NCBI GenBank assembly: GCA_963995505.1 | Contig: OZ023181.1 | Location: 7,973,487 to 8,037,486, forward strand | Length of the DNA stretch: 64,000 nt | Reading direction: 5' to 3' | Source: Hypericum androsaemum | Taxonomy: Eukaryota; Streptophyta; Magnoliopsida; Malpighiales; Hypericaceae | Shown here: in pieces, positions 1 to 10,777 of the stretch | Position numbering within the stretch: the stretch's first letter is position 1 | Layout of the letters: the number at the start of each line of letters is the position of its first letter | The notes under the pieces: generated by a model | The model's input: the letters and a program-made list of their open reading frames with translations, nothing else | What the model was told of the DNA's origin: nothing | The model's database searches: none | Program-made: the position numbers and the translations under genes

Positions 1-300
1 TATATGTTAAATGGTTCATCACTAGGAACCAAATATACTCAGCTTATTATGCTTCACCACGACTTAGTTCTATCAAGTTTAAGACATCACATAGACACTT
101 AGCCATCTATCATAGCTCGTTTAATCTATACCTTGTACTTTGAGCTAATCGAAATGATCTAGTCGTTTAGTTAAATCATAACTTAATTCATAACTCTAGT
201 TCCTTAGTAGTTATGCCGCTTGACGAAGTAAGGAACTGTAAGACATAATATGTATGTAGCTTATGACTTGTGCACTAGTATGCTCATTGTATAAACTATC
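1..300. other. Intergenic stretch, no gene seen
   Basis: AT-rich sequence without a supportable ORF. The last 40 bases (about 261-299) resemble about 941-980, just beyond the Cassandra-like element, so the host sequence carries a short diverged direct repeat around that insertion. Confidence 0.5.
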
Positions 301-561
301 TGTAACGCCCCGTGATCTGACTGACTGTCTTCACAGACCAATACAGTTCTTTTCCATGTTATTTTATCTTCACTCACACACATCCCGAAAAACTTCTCAG
401 GAGGTCACCCATCCTAAGACTACTCCAGAGTAAGCACATTTAACCTTGAAATTCTCTCAGGATGTGTGTCGGAAAAGAAAGTACATCTTGTTGGTATAGA
501 TAGTACCAATCAAATCACTTAAGGTCTTTCAGACAGAACATATCATTTACGGAGTATTACA
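301..561 (-). repeat. Cassandra-like 3' LTR
   Basis: 261-bp LTR, downstream on the minus strand. It retains the full 5S-like segment and about 70 bp that are missing from its partner, so it is closer to the original length. Confidence 0.85.
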
Positions 562-688
562 TTCACCCCTCCTTAAATACGCGACGTCCTAGTCGTATCA
601 GAATCAGACAATCCCAGAATCTCTCGTATTCGGTGCGTTCGATCCCCGAACCACACTGTACTAGCCGAGGTATTGCTCTGATACCATA

Positions 689-879
689 TGTAACGCCCCG
701 TGATGCGATCAACTGTCTCCACAAACCAACACAGATATTTTCTACCGTGTTTTGTCCTCACTCACACGCATTCCGAAAAACTTCTGAGGTGGTCACCCAT
801 CCTAAGACTACTCTAGGATAGTACCAATCAAACCACTTAAGTCCTTTCAGACAGAACATATCAATTGCAAGGTATCACA
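689..879 (-). repeat. Cassandra-like 5' LTR, internally deleted
   Basis: 191-bp partner LTR. It aligns end to end with 301-561 except for one internal deletion of about 70 bp just after the 5S-like box, which removes part of the internal-promoter-like region. Confidence 0.85.
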
Positions 880-884
880 CTATC

Positions 885-2117
885 TTTCTCAACTATGGAA
901 TTTTGATTTGCACTTGCACTTGATTAATATACTTTTTCCTCTTGACTTGTTCACTAGTATGCTCAGTGTATATGCTATTATTCTACTTCACATCACAGTT
1001 GACATTTTGGCGCATTTGGGATGTTTTCAAAAGGTGATATTTTGTCGAAAAGATACGAAATACCTCACGAGGTTGCTATTTGTACATTTGTTTTAGAAGA
1101 ATCGTGACTAATGATACACTTGGTGTAACTATTTTATTGGAGCAATACAAATTTATCTATTAAAAAATCAAAACATTAATGTGAGTCCAATTTAAATTTT
1201 AGGAAAAGTTCACTTACATACTATGTGAATTGGGTCATTTGACATTGATACCATGCGGCTTAAATCACATGAAATCAGTAATTGAGGTCTGGAGCTTTGA
1301 CATTTTGCGACACATGCAGTCTCCCTCCTACCCTACTACCTAGTATGCGTCGTCATCTCCTATCACTTACATATATGTTATAATTTGAGTCATTTTCACT
1401 TCCATATTTAAAACTTATAAAATTAGTAACTAATGTTTGAAGTTTTAACAATTCAGTGTCTCACGAGCACATTCCCTCTGGGGTGCAACACAGGGGTGGC
1501 TTCCTCTCTCATCCACATGAACCAAGCTCAAGAGACTCGTTGGAAACACAAATACTCCCATTTTAAACCCTAGGTGGCCGTGCAATAGTAAGGAGACTAT
1601 GTGCTACTAAAGTTTCAAAACTTCAAATTTAAGACATTTGTTCAACGCGATTTAAACCACATTGTATTAGAGTCCAAATAGATCAAACCACACCACATAG
1701 TATGTAAGTTATTTTTGCTAAATATTTTGAACAACAAAGTGTACCCATTTGAAGGTGAAGTATATTCAATTCATTTGACTGCAGTTTCAACACACTTGAA
1801 TTTTTCAGAAGTTAATAGCAACGAAAGGCAGGGCCATAGGAGAGGTTATGAATGTATTTTTTGAGATTGGTGGCTTAGCGGCATTCATTAGATAATAGGA
1901 AGATTACAAAGCATAAAAGTAGAGTAAATAGACATGAAGGTACGTAACAGAAGACGTGCACCAATCCGTAGAAAGCAAGGTTGCATTCATGGCCATACGA
2001 TTAGCTACTAGAGCTAACGATCTCTGGAAAGAGGAATCTGGCTGAAGAACTATCGATACAAACGTTGACTAAAAAATACTTGGATAAATCAGAGATGCAA
2101 CTTCTTGCTATCGAGCA
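885..2117. other. Intergenic stretch, no gene seen
   Basis: AT-rich non-coding DNA. A weak LINE RNase-H-like reading at about 1970-2040 is too degraded to call. Confidence 0.4.
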
Positions 2118-2125
2118 CTTGAATG

Positions 2126-5110
2126 TAGGGGTGAGTTCGGTGCGATTTTGCGGTGTGGGTATAAAAATTGACACCGCACTACACTTTTTGTTTTAAAAAA
2201 AAATTAAACCATCGTTGTAGCGATTTTGTCATAAACCGTAATGAAACGGTGTGGTGCGGCTCGGCTTGAATAGGCGGGCCTGAGGTTTTAAACCGCAGAT
2301 AAATCTCTTTTAAAAGCCCATTCTAGGCCCAAAAACTTAAAGCCATTCAAACATCCACCAAGCCCATTCGCAGCAAGCCACAGCAAGCAAAAAAAATGTA
2401 CAGCAATCAAAGCAAATTGCCAAATTCTAACATCAATGTCTTCCTTGTTCGAACAATAACAAAAATCCACAAACCACAATCTATCAACTTTATTTTAACC
2501 ACATCAGCAAACTTTACGAGACAACAACAGCAAGTTCCTTGTTCGAAAAAAAAATTACAGCAGCAAGTTGAAACTCGGAGTTCATCCGATTTCTTGTTCT
2601 TTGTCAAGTTCCAACTTCTAGTTAGCCCCTTTACTCTTTATCTTTGCTTTCAAATTCTACCTCAAGCTCTCCAATAACACAAAAATAAATTTAGAACTTA
2701 AATGTATCATGGCTAAAAAATTTATTTGCATTTAAATATAACCAACCTTCAAGTATTTTGTGTTCATCCAACGGATCTTCATCATCATCATCTATGCGTG
2801 GCTTAGTCCGCAACCAATTTTGAGCACACACCAAAACTAGCACGTCTAGTACAATATCAGCCATGATTGGATACTTGATGGCGTTAACCTTCCACCAACT
2901 CAAGATGTCAAAGCTGTCAAATATTGCCTCTATTAGATCATTCAAATATTTGGCTAAACACGATATTGGTTCACTTGATTTATCCATCAAAATTTGCTTA
3001 TTCTATTCATCCTAAAATTTCAAATCTTTCATGTCGTCATCACTGACATCTTCATCATCTTCTATTACCATGTCAGCTTGTTGTGAGCTAGTGGAGGCAA
3101 CAAAACTAAATCTGCGAGAACGCTCTTCATATTGCACATATAACTGAGACAATGTTGCATCCACTTTATCGGCGTATGCATTGGCATGTGCTTCATCATA
3201 TAATTGTTCAAGTGAATGCCTGACATACTTGCTCTTGTATCGAGGATCCAAAATAATAGCAACATACAATAACCCGTTAGTGGATTCAAATGTACCCAAT
3301 ACTTGTTGAACTTCAATAACATTTTTGTTGCTATAGATGCCAAATGTCGATCACTTGCAGAGACACGCCTCTCGAGCGTTCTACGTATGAACACAACATC
3401 ATGAAAAAATTCATTGGATGTGGCACTTAAACTTGTAGAGAACTTCATCGTAACATCATAAAATATCTTCAAAATTTTGAGTAAACATCTTGCATTTACC
3501 CAATCTTCTTTGTCATTAGGCATTAGAACTTTTTTTTTCTTCCCACATCGTCCTCATTATCCTCCTCCTCATCATTTCTATCTTTGTCAAGATTAATAAA
3601 ATATCCCAAAAATCTTCCATTATCTCTCTCAAGTCGAGAAAAGGCTCTCTCATACTTCGCGGCAACATCTAACATCAAATATATAGAATTTTACCTTGTA
3701 TCCACATCCATAGACAATCCTTTCTTGCACTCGATGTTCACTGCTTTCACACAATCACCAAACGATTTCAGCCTAGGTGGAGAACTGGTAACATACTTTG
3801 TCCACATAATTTGGTGCAAAGACTATCCATGTGGTGTTTCATAGAACTAGTTGCATTCCTCCTAGCATTACATTTATATCTTTGACCACAATAGTTGCAA
3901 CTAGCTTTTTCATATCCTTTTAGACAATCTGGAACTTCTGTAAAGTGATTCCATACTTCACTCGTCTTCTTCTTTTTGCCACTCTCAGTATTCGAATCAA
4001 TGGACTCCTTTCTTTTGGAACTCAAAGGAGGTTTTTCTGGGATCTTACCGGTTTCTTGTTGTCCAGCCACTCTAGCATGACTTGGTCCTTCAACCTCTTG
4101 ATTCATCTCATTGGGAAAACCAACAACGTCATCACTTGCCTGTAATTAGCAAAACAATATCACATCAACAATCCCAACATTAAATCAGCCTCTATCAAGC
4201 ACTGAACTAGTACATCAACATCACAAGCCATTACAAGCTAATAAAGCAATCAATGAACCTAAAAGCTTAAAAGACAACGCAATAAAAACTAAGCATAATC
4301 TAAAAAAATAATATAGTTTAGGATTTTACGAATAGCATAATTACGAATAATATAAGCATAATTAAAAGATCAAAAAATGACCACGCATAACAAACAAAAT
4401 TAACTAAAATTTATGAACAGCAATATAGTTTCGAATTTTTACCATAAAGAATCAAATTTGTCTCCTAAGGCGAAGTCGGAGCAACAGCAGGGGGAGAGGG
4501 TTTCTGAATGGCGAGAGTCTGAGATAAGTAATCAGTAATAAATTAAACGAATTTAAGTATTTTTACCTTAGGGTTTCTGAAAAACCGAATGGGGAGGACA
4601 AAAGTGAGAGAGGTCGCCGATGGAGGCAAAGGACTCCGGTGGAGGTCGTCGGATTTGGGATTTTCGAGTTAGGGTTTTTTCGATTTGGGGGTTTAAGGTA
4701 TCGGGAATTTAGGGATTAGGAATTTAGGCCAGAGGGAGAGACGACGGACCCCAGTGGTGGTCACTGGTGGGATTTCTCCGCCTTGGTGGTCGCCGTCACT
4801 TGCCAGTCGTATTTCTCTAAACTCTGCTGGAGGACCGGAGGGAGGGGAGCCAAGAGAGGAAAGAGAAAAAATGTAATATCAAGGCGAGAGAAATAGCCAG
4901 GGAAGGGAAAACAACGTCATTTATTATACCAATCGGTGTGCAGTTTTGCGGTGCAGTTCGAAAAACAAACCGCAGCCACCCCGACTTGTGCAGTTTTGGT
5001 GTGAAACTGCACCACCGAACCGCTTCAGCAAGGTGGTGTGGTTTTTGATCGGTTTACGAATTGCGATTTGGTGCAGTTTGTGGTGTATGTCAGTTTTTGG
5101 CTCACCCCTA
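2126..5110 (-). mobile_element. hAT-superfamily DNA transposon, defective
   Basis: The ends are the 10-bp inverted repeat TAGGGGTGAG (2126-2135 and 5101-5110), flanked by a perfect 8-bp TSD CTTGAATG (2118-2125 and 5111-5118), as expected for hAT. Subterminal regions hold many short GCGGTGTGG/GTGCGGTTT-like motifs in both orientations (about 2140-2280 and 4930-5090), typical transposase-binding arrays. The interior encodes a broken transposase on the minus strand; 4150-4920 looks like its GC-rich 5' leader. At 2,985 bp with the transposase centre missing it is non-autonomous. Confidence 0.9.
2691..4106 (-). pseudogene. hAT transposase relic (BED zinc finger, DUF4413 and hATC parts)
   Basis: The N-terminal piece (3768-4106) has a BED finger, seen as CNYC followed by HHMDSLC after a Lys/Arg-rich tract. 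It then jumps directly to the late RNase-H-fold part (about 3530-3770, including a DTRWNS-like segment on the minus strand), which continues through 3065-3523 and the LDPRYK block of 3012-3299 (DUF4413 type). The C-terminal dimerisation segment (2691-2990) shows the FDILSWW and YPIMADIVLDVL signature of hATC. Pieces lie in different frames with stops between, and most of the catalytic middle is deleted. The order matches plant RICESLEEPER/DAYSLEEPER-type transposases. It cannot make an active enzyme. Confidence 0.85.
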
Positions 5111-5184
5111 CTTGAATGCATCTTATGATGTACGCAAGTGAGAGCCATGGTTGAACAAGTCTAACCAAAGTAAGTTTAGCCACC

Positions 5185-5990
5185 TAAATCAACTGATCAG
5201 ACAACAAGATCCATACGAACCATAGACCACATTCGGTAAAAAAAAGATATTGAACAAGAAAATATAAGCAATAATAGAACATAAACCCAAAAACTCAATA
5301 AGCATGTATACTTTGGTTAAAATCACAACAACCACAAACATATGCATAAAAGTAAAATAGCAGAAACAAAGACAGGGAAATAAAGTTAAAATAGCAAAAA
5401 AAGGACAAGCAAAAGCCTGGAGGGGTGGTCTACATAGACCAACCCTTTCGGTCACTGTATGTGGGCTCTTGTGGGTGGCCTGGGGATGGGCCAGGTTTTT
5501 TACTTTTTGGGGAGAGCCTGTAGTGGCGTCGAAGAGTGGGTGCAATAACAAAAGTTCTCGAAATGGGGGAGTGGAAGGAGTTTCGAACCTGCCTGATGCA
5601 GACTCCTTTGGTTGGCTACCGGCGAGGATAACTAGCAGCAGGCTGTTACCTGGGTAGGCTGCATAGGTCTGCTCGATGAGAATCGCTGACAGCGGCTAGC
5701 CTTTCGAGCACCAAAATTGCTTACTGGAAGGGTATACCGTGAAGAGGAAGCCAAAAGGTTGATGGTGAAGCTTGCCAGACACTGTGACTAGAAAGAGGGC
5801 GAATGAGCTTGCTGGAGGAGGGGAGACGACCACTTCACCAAGGGTTGAGAAGGGTAGGTGAGGCGATGGGGCGGGTGGAGGAGAGAAGAAGAGGGCGGTT
5901 AATTTCAAAAAATCATAGGAGAGAAAAAAGAAGCTCCTAAATTTAGGTTAGGAGAGAATCTCTCTCTAGAAACTAAAGTGAACAAGAGAA
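5185..5990 (-). repeat. Diverged retroposon-like repeat, related to 13711-14649
   Basis: Resembles 13711-14649 in layout: an AT-rich segment, a GGGTGGTC...TAGACC box (about 5413-5435), a G-rich purine stretch and a CTCTCTC-rich end (about 5950-5970). No clean TSD was found here. The minus ORF at 5189-5551 is hydrophobic low-complexity translation and not convincing. It may be a non-autonomous LINE or SINE-like family. Confidence 0.4.
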
Positions 5991-6009
5991 AAGATACTTT
6001 CAAGAGAAA

Positions 6010-6472
6010 AGATAAGGATTCTAAGAAATCTGGGGGCTTGGGTTTTAAAGACCTAAGAATTTTCAACATTGACTTATTAGCCAAACAGGTGTGGAGACTG
6101 ATTTATAGTCTAATTCACTCGGTTTAGGGTCCTTAAAGGGATTTATTTTCCCTATTTTATTTCCTAAATTCTACTAGAGGGGGAAGACTCTCTTGAATTT
6201 GGAACAGTTTGATGGTTGTTGCTATTTCTATCTCTGAGGGGATTGTCTCTAAAATAGGCAATGTGTTGGATACAAATATTTGGCATGATACGTGGGTACC
6301 AAACCTTCCTAAGATGAGGATCTCCAATATTCCACCTTTGTCTCATGCTTTTTCTTCTGTGTTTGAACTTATCTATCTAGAAACTAGGATATAGAAATGG
6401 GATCTATTGCACTCTTTATTCTCTCCTTCTGATTTACTTACCATTGTTGGCATTCATATTGGTGGTCATAAT
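6010..6472 (+). pseudogene. LINE (L1-type) ORF2 relic, 5' part
   Basis: Plus-strand translation gives the plant LINE signature GGLGFKDLRIFN...LLAKQVWRL (about 6031-6108), then a NIWHDTWVP block (about 6270-6305, within the ORF at 6209-6394), normally just after the reverse transcriptase. Stops and frame changes are frequent. The reading stops abruptly at 6472, where the hAT element with TSD GTCATAAT begins, and resumes at 12723. The reverse transcriptase core is absent. Confidence 0.75.
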
Positions 6473-6629
6473 CAAGGTTGTCAGGATTGCAATTATAATC
6501 GTAAGATCGCACGATTTTATGAGTCGACATTGCTCCACTGTGCTGGATCGCATGCAAGATCTTAATATTGAACGGATCGGTGGGATCATCGAGTATAATC
6601 GCAAGATCTGCGATTAAGATCGTAAGAAT

Positions 6630-6930
6630 TTTGAAGCTAATTTTGATGTCAAACGAGGGCTATATGAGTGCTTAAAAAGTATGGTTGAAGATGTAGAAAT
6701 TTTAACTAAGATTGATGCTCAACTTGAAGATTTCAAGGCAAAGGAAATTTTTTTGGTAGTCCAATAGCATTGGCTGCACTTAAAACCAAAACTCCAACAT
6801 GATGGTGGGAATCATATGGGGATGAGCATTCGGAGCTACAAACTTTTGCAATTCGTGTCCTAAGCTTGACTTGTAGTTCATCCGGATGTAAAAGAAATTA
6901 GAGTGCTTTGGAGATGGTAAATTTTCTTTA
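6630..6930 (+). pseudogene. hAT transposase C-terminal (hATC) relic
   Basis: About 6800-6912 reads as WWESYGDEHSELQTFAIRVL, then a LTCSSSGCKRN-S-like segment with a stop in place of the usual Trp, in the hAT dimerisation domain. The upstream part (6640-6770) gives a helical KRGLYECLKSMV-type stretch with another stop. Only the C-terminal tail survives, consistent with an internally deleted derivative. Confidence 0.75.
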
Positions 6931-6997
6931 AATTTTCAGTTTTGAAAATACCTTGTAGGTTGCTATATACTAATGGTGTTTATATCTTTTAGGTCCA

Positions 6998-7350
6998 TGT
7001 CACGATCCCATTGGTCACCGCTAGTTAGTGGGTTGTTATTTTTTATTATCACGTAATCATGTTAGTGGGTTGTTATTTGATTTCCCTAAAGGCAAGCTAC
7101 TAGTTAGCTGCACGTGTCTAGTCGACGTGTCTAGTCGTGGGGTTGAAGGTGGAGAGTGTTCTCCGACATCCTCGTTAGCTGTTATTGGTGCAAGTAGTAT
7201 TTAATCATGTATTCAATCCTTGTAAGATATGAAATTATTAATCAATCTCTTATTCCCCCACCACTTTCTCTCTCTCTCTCCCCCTATTCTTCTTCTCCTC
7301 TCGTCTCAAATTCTTTCTCCCTCGACACTCTTTTCTACCAAACTGTGACA
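6998..7350 (+). repeat. gypsy 5' LTR
   Basis: 353 bp, TGTCACG...TGTGACA. It contains a pyrimidine-rich CTCTCTCTC tract near 7267-7280 that is 4 bp longer than in the 3' LTR. Confidence 0.92.
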
Positions 7351-7351
7351 G

Positions 7352-7364
7352 TGGTATCAGAGCC
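7352..7364 (+). other. gypsy primer binding site (Met-tRNA)
   Basis: TGGTATCAGAGCC, one base after the LTR end, complementary to the 3' end of plant initiator Met-tRNA. Confidence 0.85.
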
Positions 7365-7370
7365 ATTAAC

Positions 7371-8352
7371 ATGGCAACACGCTCCAAATCTGTAGACGAC
7401 AGGCTTGAGAAACTCGAAACCACACTCTCTGAATTCACCCACGAATTCAGTACACGCCTCCAAGAAGCATGGACCTGTATTGAGCAACACCACACCGACA
7501 ATAACCACAAGTTCGAGCTACTTCAGCAGGATAGCAATCACAAGTTTGAGCTCATCCACAAAGCCTTGACTTCACGCCCTCCTCACGACCCGAGCAAAGC
7601 CGACAAGGGTATATTAGGCACCCTGCCTAATGACCCTACCGCAATGGCATTAACAGCTTCCACCGCAATGGCTTCATCGACTCCAACCGCAACAGCAACA
7701 ACGACTCCAACCATGGTGCACTTCCCAAGCTCGAATCAGAAATTGCACCTTGATTTTCCAGAGTTCAGCCCACGCAATCCACATTTTTGGATCCGCCAGT
7801 GTAAGCGCTACTTCACCGTTAACCACGTGGAGGAGCACAGGAAGGTCGAATTGGCTAGCCTCCATATGAATGCAGTGGCAGAAACTTGGTTTGAGCAACC
7901 CGGACCCTAGCTGGACTCTCTTCGTTGACAAGCTATGTCGGCAGTTCGGGAGTCGGGATTCCGGCAGTGTGGTCAAAGAATTCAATCAATATAAATAGAC
8001 CGGGAATGTTGAGGATTACATTGAGAAGTTTGAAGAACTCAAGGGGATGATGTTACGAGAGAACCCCGCTCTCTCGGACAGGTACTTTGTGTTCAGTTTT
8101 ATCGGTGGGTTGAATGACACCCTTGAATCTTTGGTCAGGACCCATGCTCCAGAAACAATCGAAGATGCGATCAATAAGGCACGTCTCCATGAAACCACCT
8201 TAAAGACTATGAACAAAGGGCATACAAGTCGTGGAGTTATACGTGGGGCGCACATCCCACTTATACGGCCAACAAATCCAGCCTTCCCCATCGTGAGGCT
8301 TTCTTTTCCAAAAAGGACATACCTGCAAATCCCGGCCAGTCAACGGCATTAA
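7371..8352 (+). pseudogene. gypsy gag relic
   Basis: The first ORF (7371-7910) opens with a coiled-coil-like region (KSVDDRLEKLETTLSEF) and contains the Retrotrans_gag start (HLDFPEFSPRNPHFWIRQ, about residues 125-142). A frameshift near 7900 leads to TAG at 7908. The gag reading continues in another frame (DPSWTLFVDKLCRQFG), meets a TAG at about 7996-7998, and goes on in the ORF at 8047-8352 (SFIGGLNDTLESLVRTH). A short gap separates it from the protease ORF. No intact CCHC knuckle was seen. Confidence 0.85.
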
Positions 8353-8353
8353 T

Positions 8354-10768
8354 GTGTTGGACGGGGAAATCATGAAGCAAGAGGATCCCCCTGCAGACGA
8401 AGAACAGGAGGTGGAGGATGCAGTGGATACAGTCGAGATTTTGATGCATGCCATCAACAGTAGCAGCGGTAGCGGCACCATTAAGTTAAAAGGGACCGTT
8501 CATGGCAAGACGGTGTTGATCCTACTCGACACGGGCAGCACTACAACATTTATCAACTCCAACCTTGTTCGAGAATTAAAGCTCGAAGAGATGGAGGCAA
8601 ACGGGATGAAAATCGCGCTAGCCAATGGGTCGAGAGTTGCTTGTTCAAAAATCTGCCCGAGTTTGGATTGGCACATATGCGATAGCAACTTTCATTGCGA
8701 TTTTAGAACCCTAGACCTCGGTATTTATGATATCGTGCTTGGAACTGATTGGATGCAGGAGGTTAACTCGATCACGTTCGACTTCGTCAGAGCTCAGGCC
8801 ACTATCAAAAACAAGGGGAAGGACATCATCCTAAAAGGGCATCGAGGTGGACTAGCGGAGCTCAGTAGTCTCTTAGAGGACTTACTAGTCAAAACCATGG
8901 AGATCGGGAAGTTGTCTGGAGCCGCTTGGGTTTTCTGGAACCAAGGGCAACCAACGGAACGTCCACAACCAGATGAAGATGTCTATACTATCGAGATAAT
9001 GGCGGTTGGAGGCAAGGATCTCAATCCAAAATTTTTGGAACGACTTCGGGGGTTAATCAAAACCTTCGCTGACCTATTTGATGAACCGTAAAACTTACCT
9101 CCTACCAGTCAAAACCATGGAGATCGGGAAGTTGTCTGGAGCCGCTTGGGTTTTCTGGAACCAAGGGCAACCAACGGAACGTCCACAACCAGATGAAGAT
9201 GTCTATACTATCGAGATAATGGCGGTTGGAGGCAAGGAATTCAATCCAAAATTTCTGGAACGACTTCGGGGGTTAATCAAAACCTTCGCTGACCTATTTG
9301 ACGAACCGCAAAACTTACCTCCTGAGCGGTCCCATGATCATGGAATTTCATTGGTCCCAGGCTCCACGGCGGTAATAGTACGTCCTTACCGATACCCGTA
9401 CTTTCAGAAGGCTGAGATCGAAAGGCAAGTGAAGGAACTCCTCGAGTCTGGATTCATACAGCCGAGCCAGAGCCCCTTCGCATCACCTGTCTTATTGGTC
9501 AAAAAGAAGGATGGTAGTTGGCTAATGTGTGTCAACTATCGACAACTGAACAGCTGCAAAATCAAGGATAAGTACCCGATCCTGATCATCGATGATTTGC
9601 TTGATGAACTACATGGAGCAAAGATATTTTCAAAGTTGGACCTACGTGCCGGGTACCACCAGATTCGAATGAAAGATCAAGATATCCCCAAGACAGCTTT
9701 CCGAACCCATCATGGCCATTACGAGTTTCGAGTCCTTCCCTTTGGACTCACAAACGCACCAGCAATGTTTTAATCCTTGATGAACCAGGTTTTGTCTCTG
9801 TATCTTCGCAAATTCGTCTAGGTATTTTTTGACGACATTCTTGTGTACAGCAAAGAAGTCGATCTACACCTTCACCATCTCAATTTGGTGTTACAACTGC
9901 TTCGACAAGAGCATTTCCACCTCAAGTTTTCAAAGTGTGAGTTCGGGGTTGCCAAGGTAGATTATCTCGGCCATGTGATTTCTGAAGATGGAGTGGGAAC
10001 CGACCCAAATAAGGTGGACTCTATGGTAAATTGGTCAACGCCAAAGACAGTACGTGACTTGCGCGACTTTCTCGGCCTCACCGGATACTACCGCAAGTTC
10101 ATCCAGAACTACAGCACGATAGCTCAACCTCTGACCAAGCTACTTAAAAAGGATGGGTTTAAGTGGACGGAGGAAGCGGATGTGGCATTCCTCAAGCTTA
10201 AAACACTGTTATCTAACACTCCTATATTGCTTACCCAAATTTCTTGTGTAGATTTGTGTTAGAGATGGATGCGTCAGACCAGGGCATCAGAGCCATTCTC
10301 ACACAGGAGGGAAGGCCCATTGCTTATATGAGCGAGGAACTCGGGCCACGGAATGCTGGACTGGCCGTTTATGAAAAAGAGCTTCTAGCAGTCCTATCCG
10401 CTATTACCCGATGGCGCCACTATCTTGAAGGAGCCCCATTCGTGATCAAAACGGACCACCAAAGTCTCCATTTCTTGTTGGACCAAAAGGTGCACACGAA
10501 TCTCCAATGTAAAGGCGTGTCTCGGTTGATGGGACTCAACTTTACCATCGAGTACAAGCGGGGATTCGAGAATAAGGCAGCCGATGCCCTTTCTCGATTA
10601 CCAGCTGAATTGCTCGCCATCTCTTCGGTGGTGCCTGGATGGAGGGCACTCATGGAGGCCAGCTACCGCCACGATGAGAAGATGCAACAATTGATCTCCG
10701 AGTTATTGATTGCTCTTACCAACCATCCGGCCTTTACTTTTCAGCAAGGGTTATTGAGGTACAAATGA
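8354..10768 (+). pseudogene. gypsy protease-reverse transcriptase-RNase H relic
   Basis: The protease part (8354-9091) has the catalytic LLDTGSTTTF motif at about residues 57-66 and ends at TAA 9089-9091, inside a 220-bp tandem duplication that also shifts frame. RT resumes at 9078-9773 ([31 protein letters not shown]), stops at TAA 9771-9773 (CAA expected) and again at TAG 9819-9821. The catalytic VFFDDILVYS segment (about 9822-9851) is intact. The rest of RT is 9843-10262. After a further frameshift RNase H is at 10244-10768 (LEMDASDQG; YEKELLAVL; TDHQSLHFLL; ADALSRL). At least four lesions prevent a Pol polyprotein. Confidence 0.9.
8884..9323 (+). repeat. 220-bp tandem duplication inside gypsy pol
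   Basis: The block starting AGTCAAAACCATGGAG at 8887 recurs at 9107, and the repeat runs to about 9103 and 9323. The copies are nearly identical (GGATCTC/GGAATTC, TTTTTGG/TTTCTGG, CCGTAA/CCGCAA). As 220 is not a multiple of three, the second copy is in a different frame. Confidence 0.92.
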
Positions 10769-10777
10769 CGGATATAT

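Larger units (their letters stand above)
301..879 (-). mobile_element. Cassandra-like TRIM retrotransposon with 5S-rRNA-like LTRs
   Basis: Two direct repeats (301-561 and 689-879) start TGTAACGCCCCG and end CA. They surround a 127-bp core and are flanked by a perfect 5-bp TSD CTATC (296-300 and 880-884). Read on the minus strand, the core begins just inside the right LTR with TGGTATCAGAGC, complementary to initiator Met-tRNA (676-687), and ends with a purine-rich tract (about 566-574). Both LTRs carry, in minus-strand sense, the GGATGGGTGACC core of 5S rRNA with its flanking box (about 392-440 and 789-823). A 5S segment inside LTRs of a coding-free mini-element is the hallmark of Cassandra. 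It has no ORF and would need proteins in trans. Confidence 0.88.

Noticed and set aside
392..440. 5S rRNA gene
   Set aside because: Only the 5S core boxes are present, twice, inside LTRs of a TRIM; not a complete 120-nt 5S gene.
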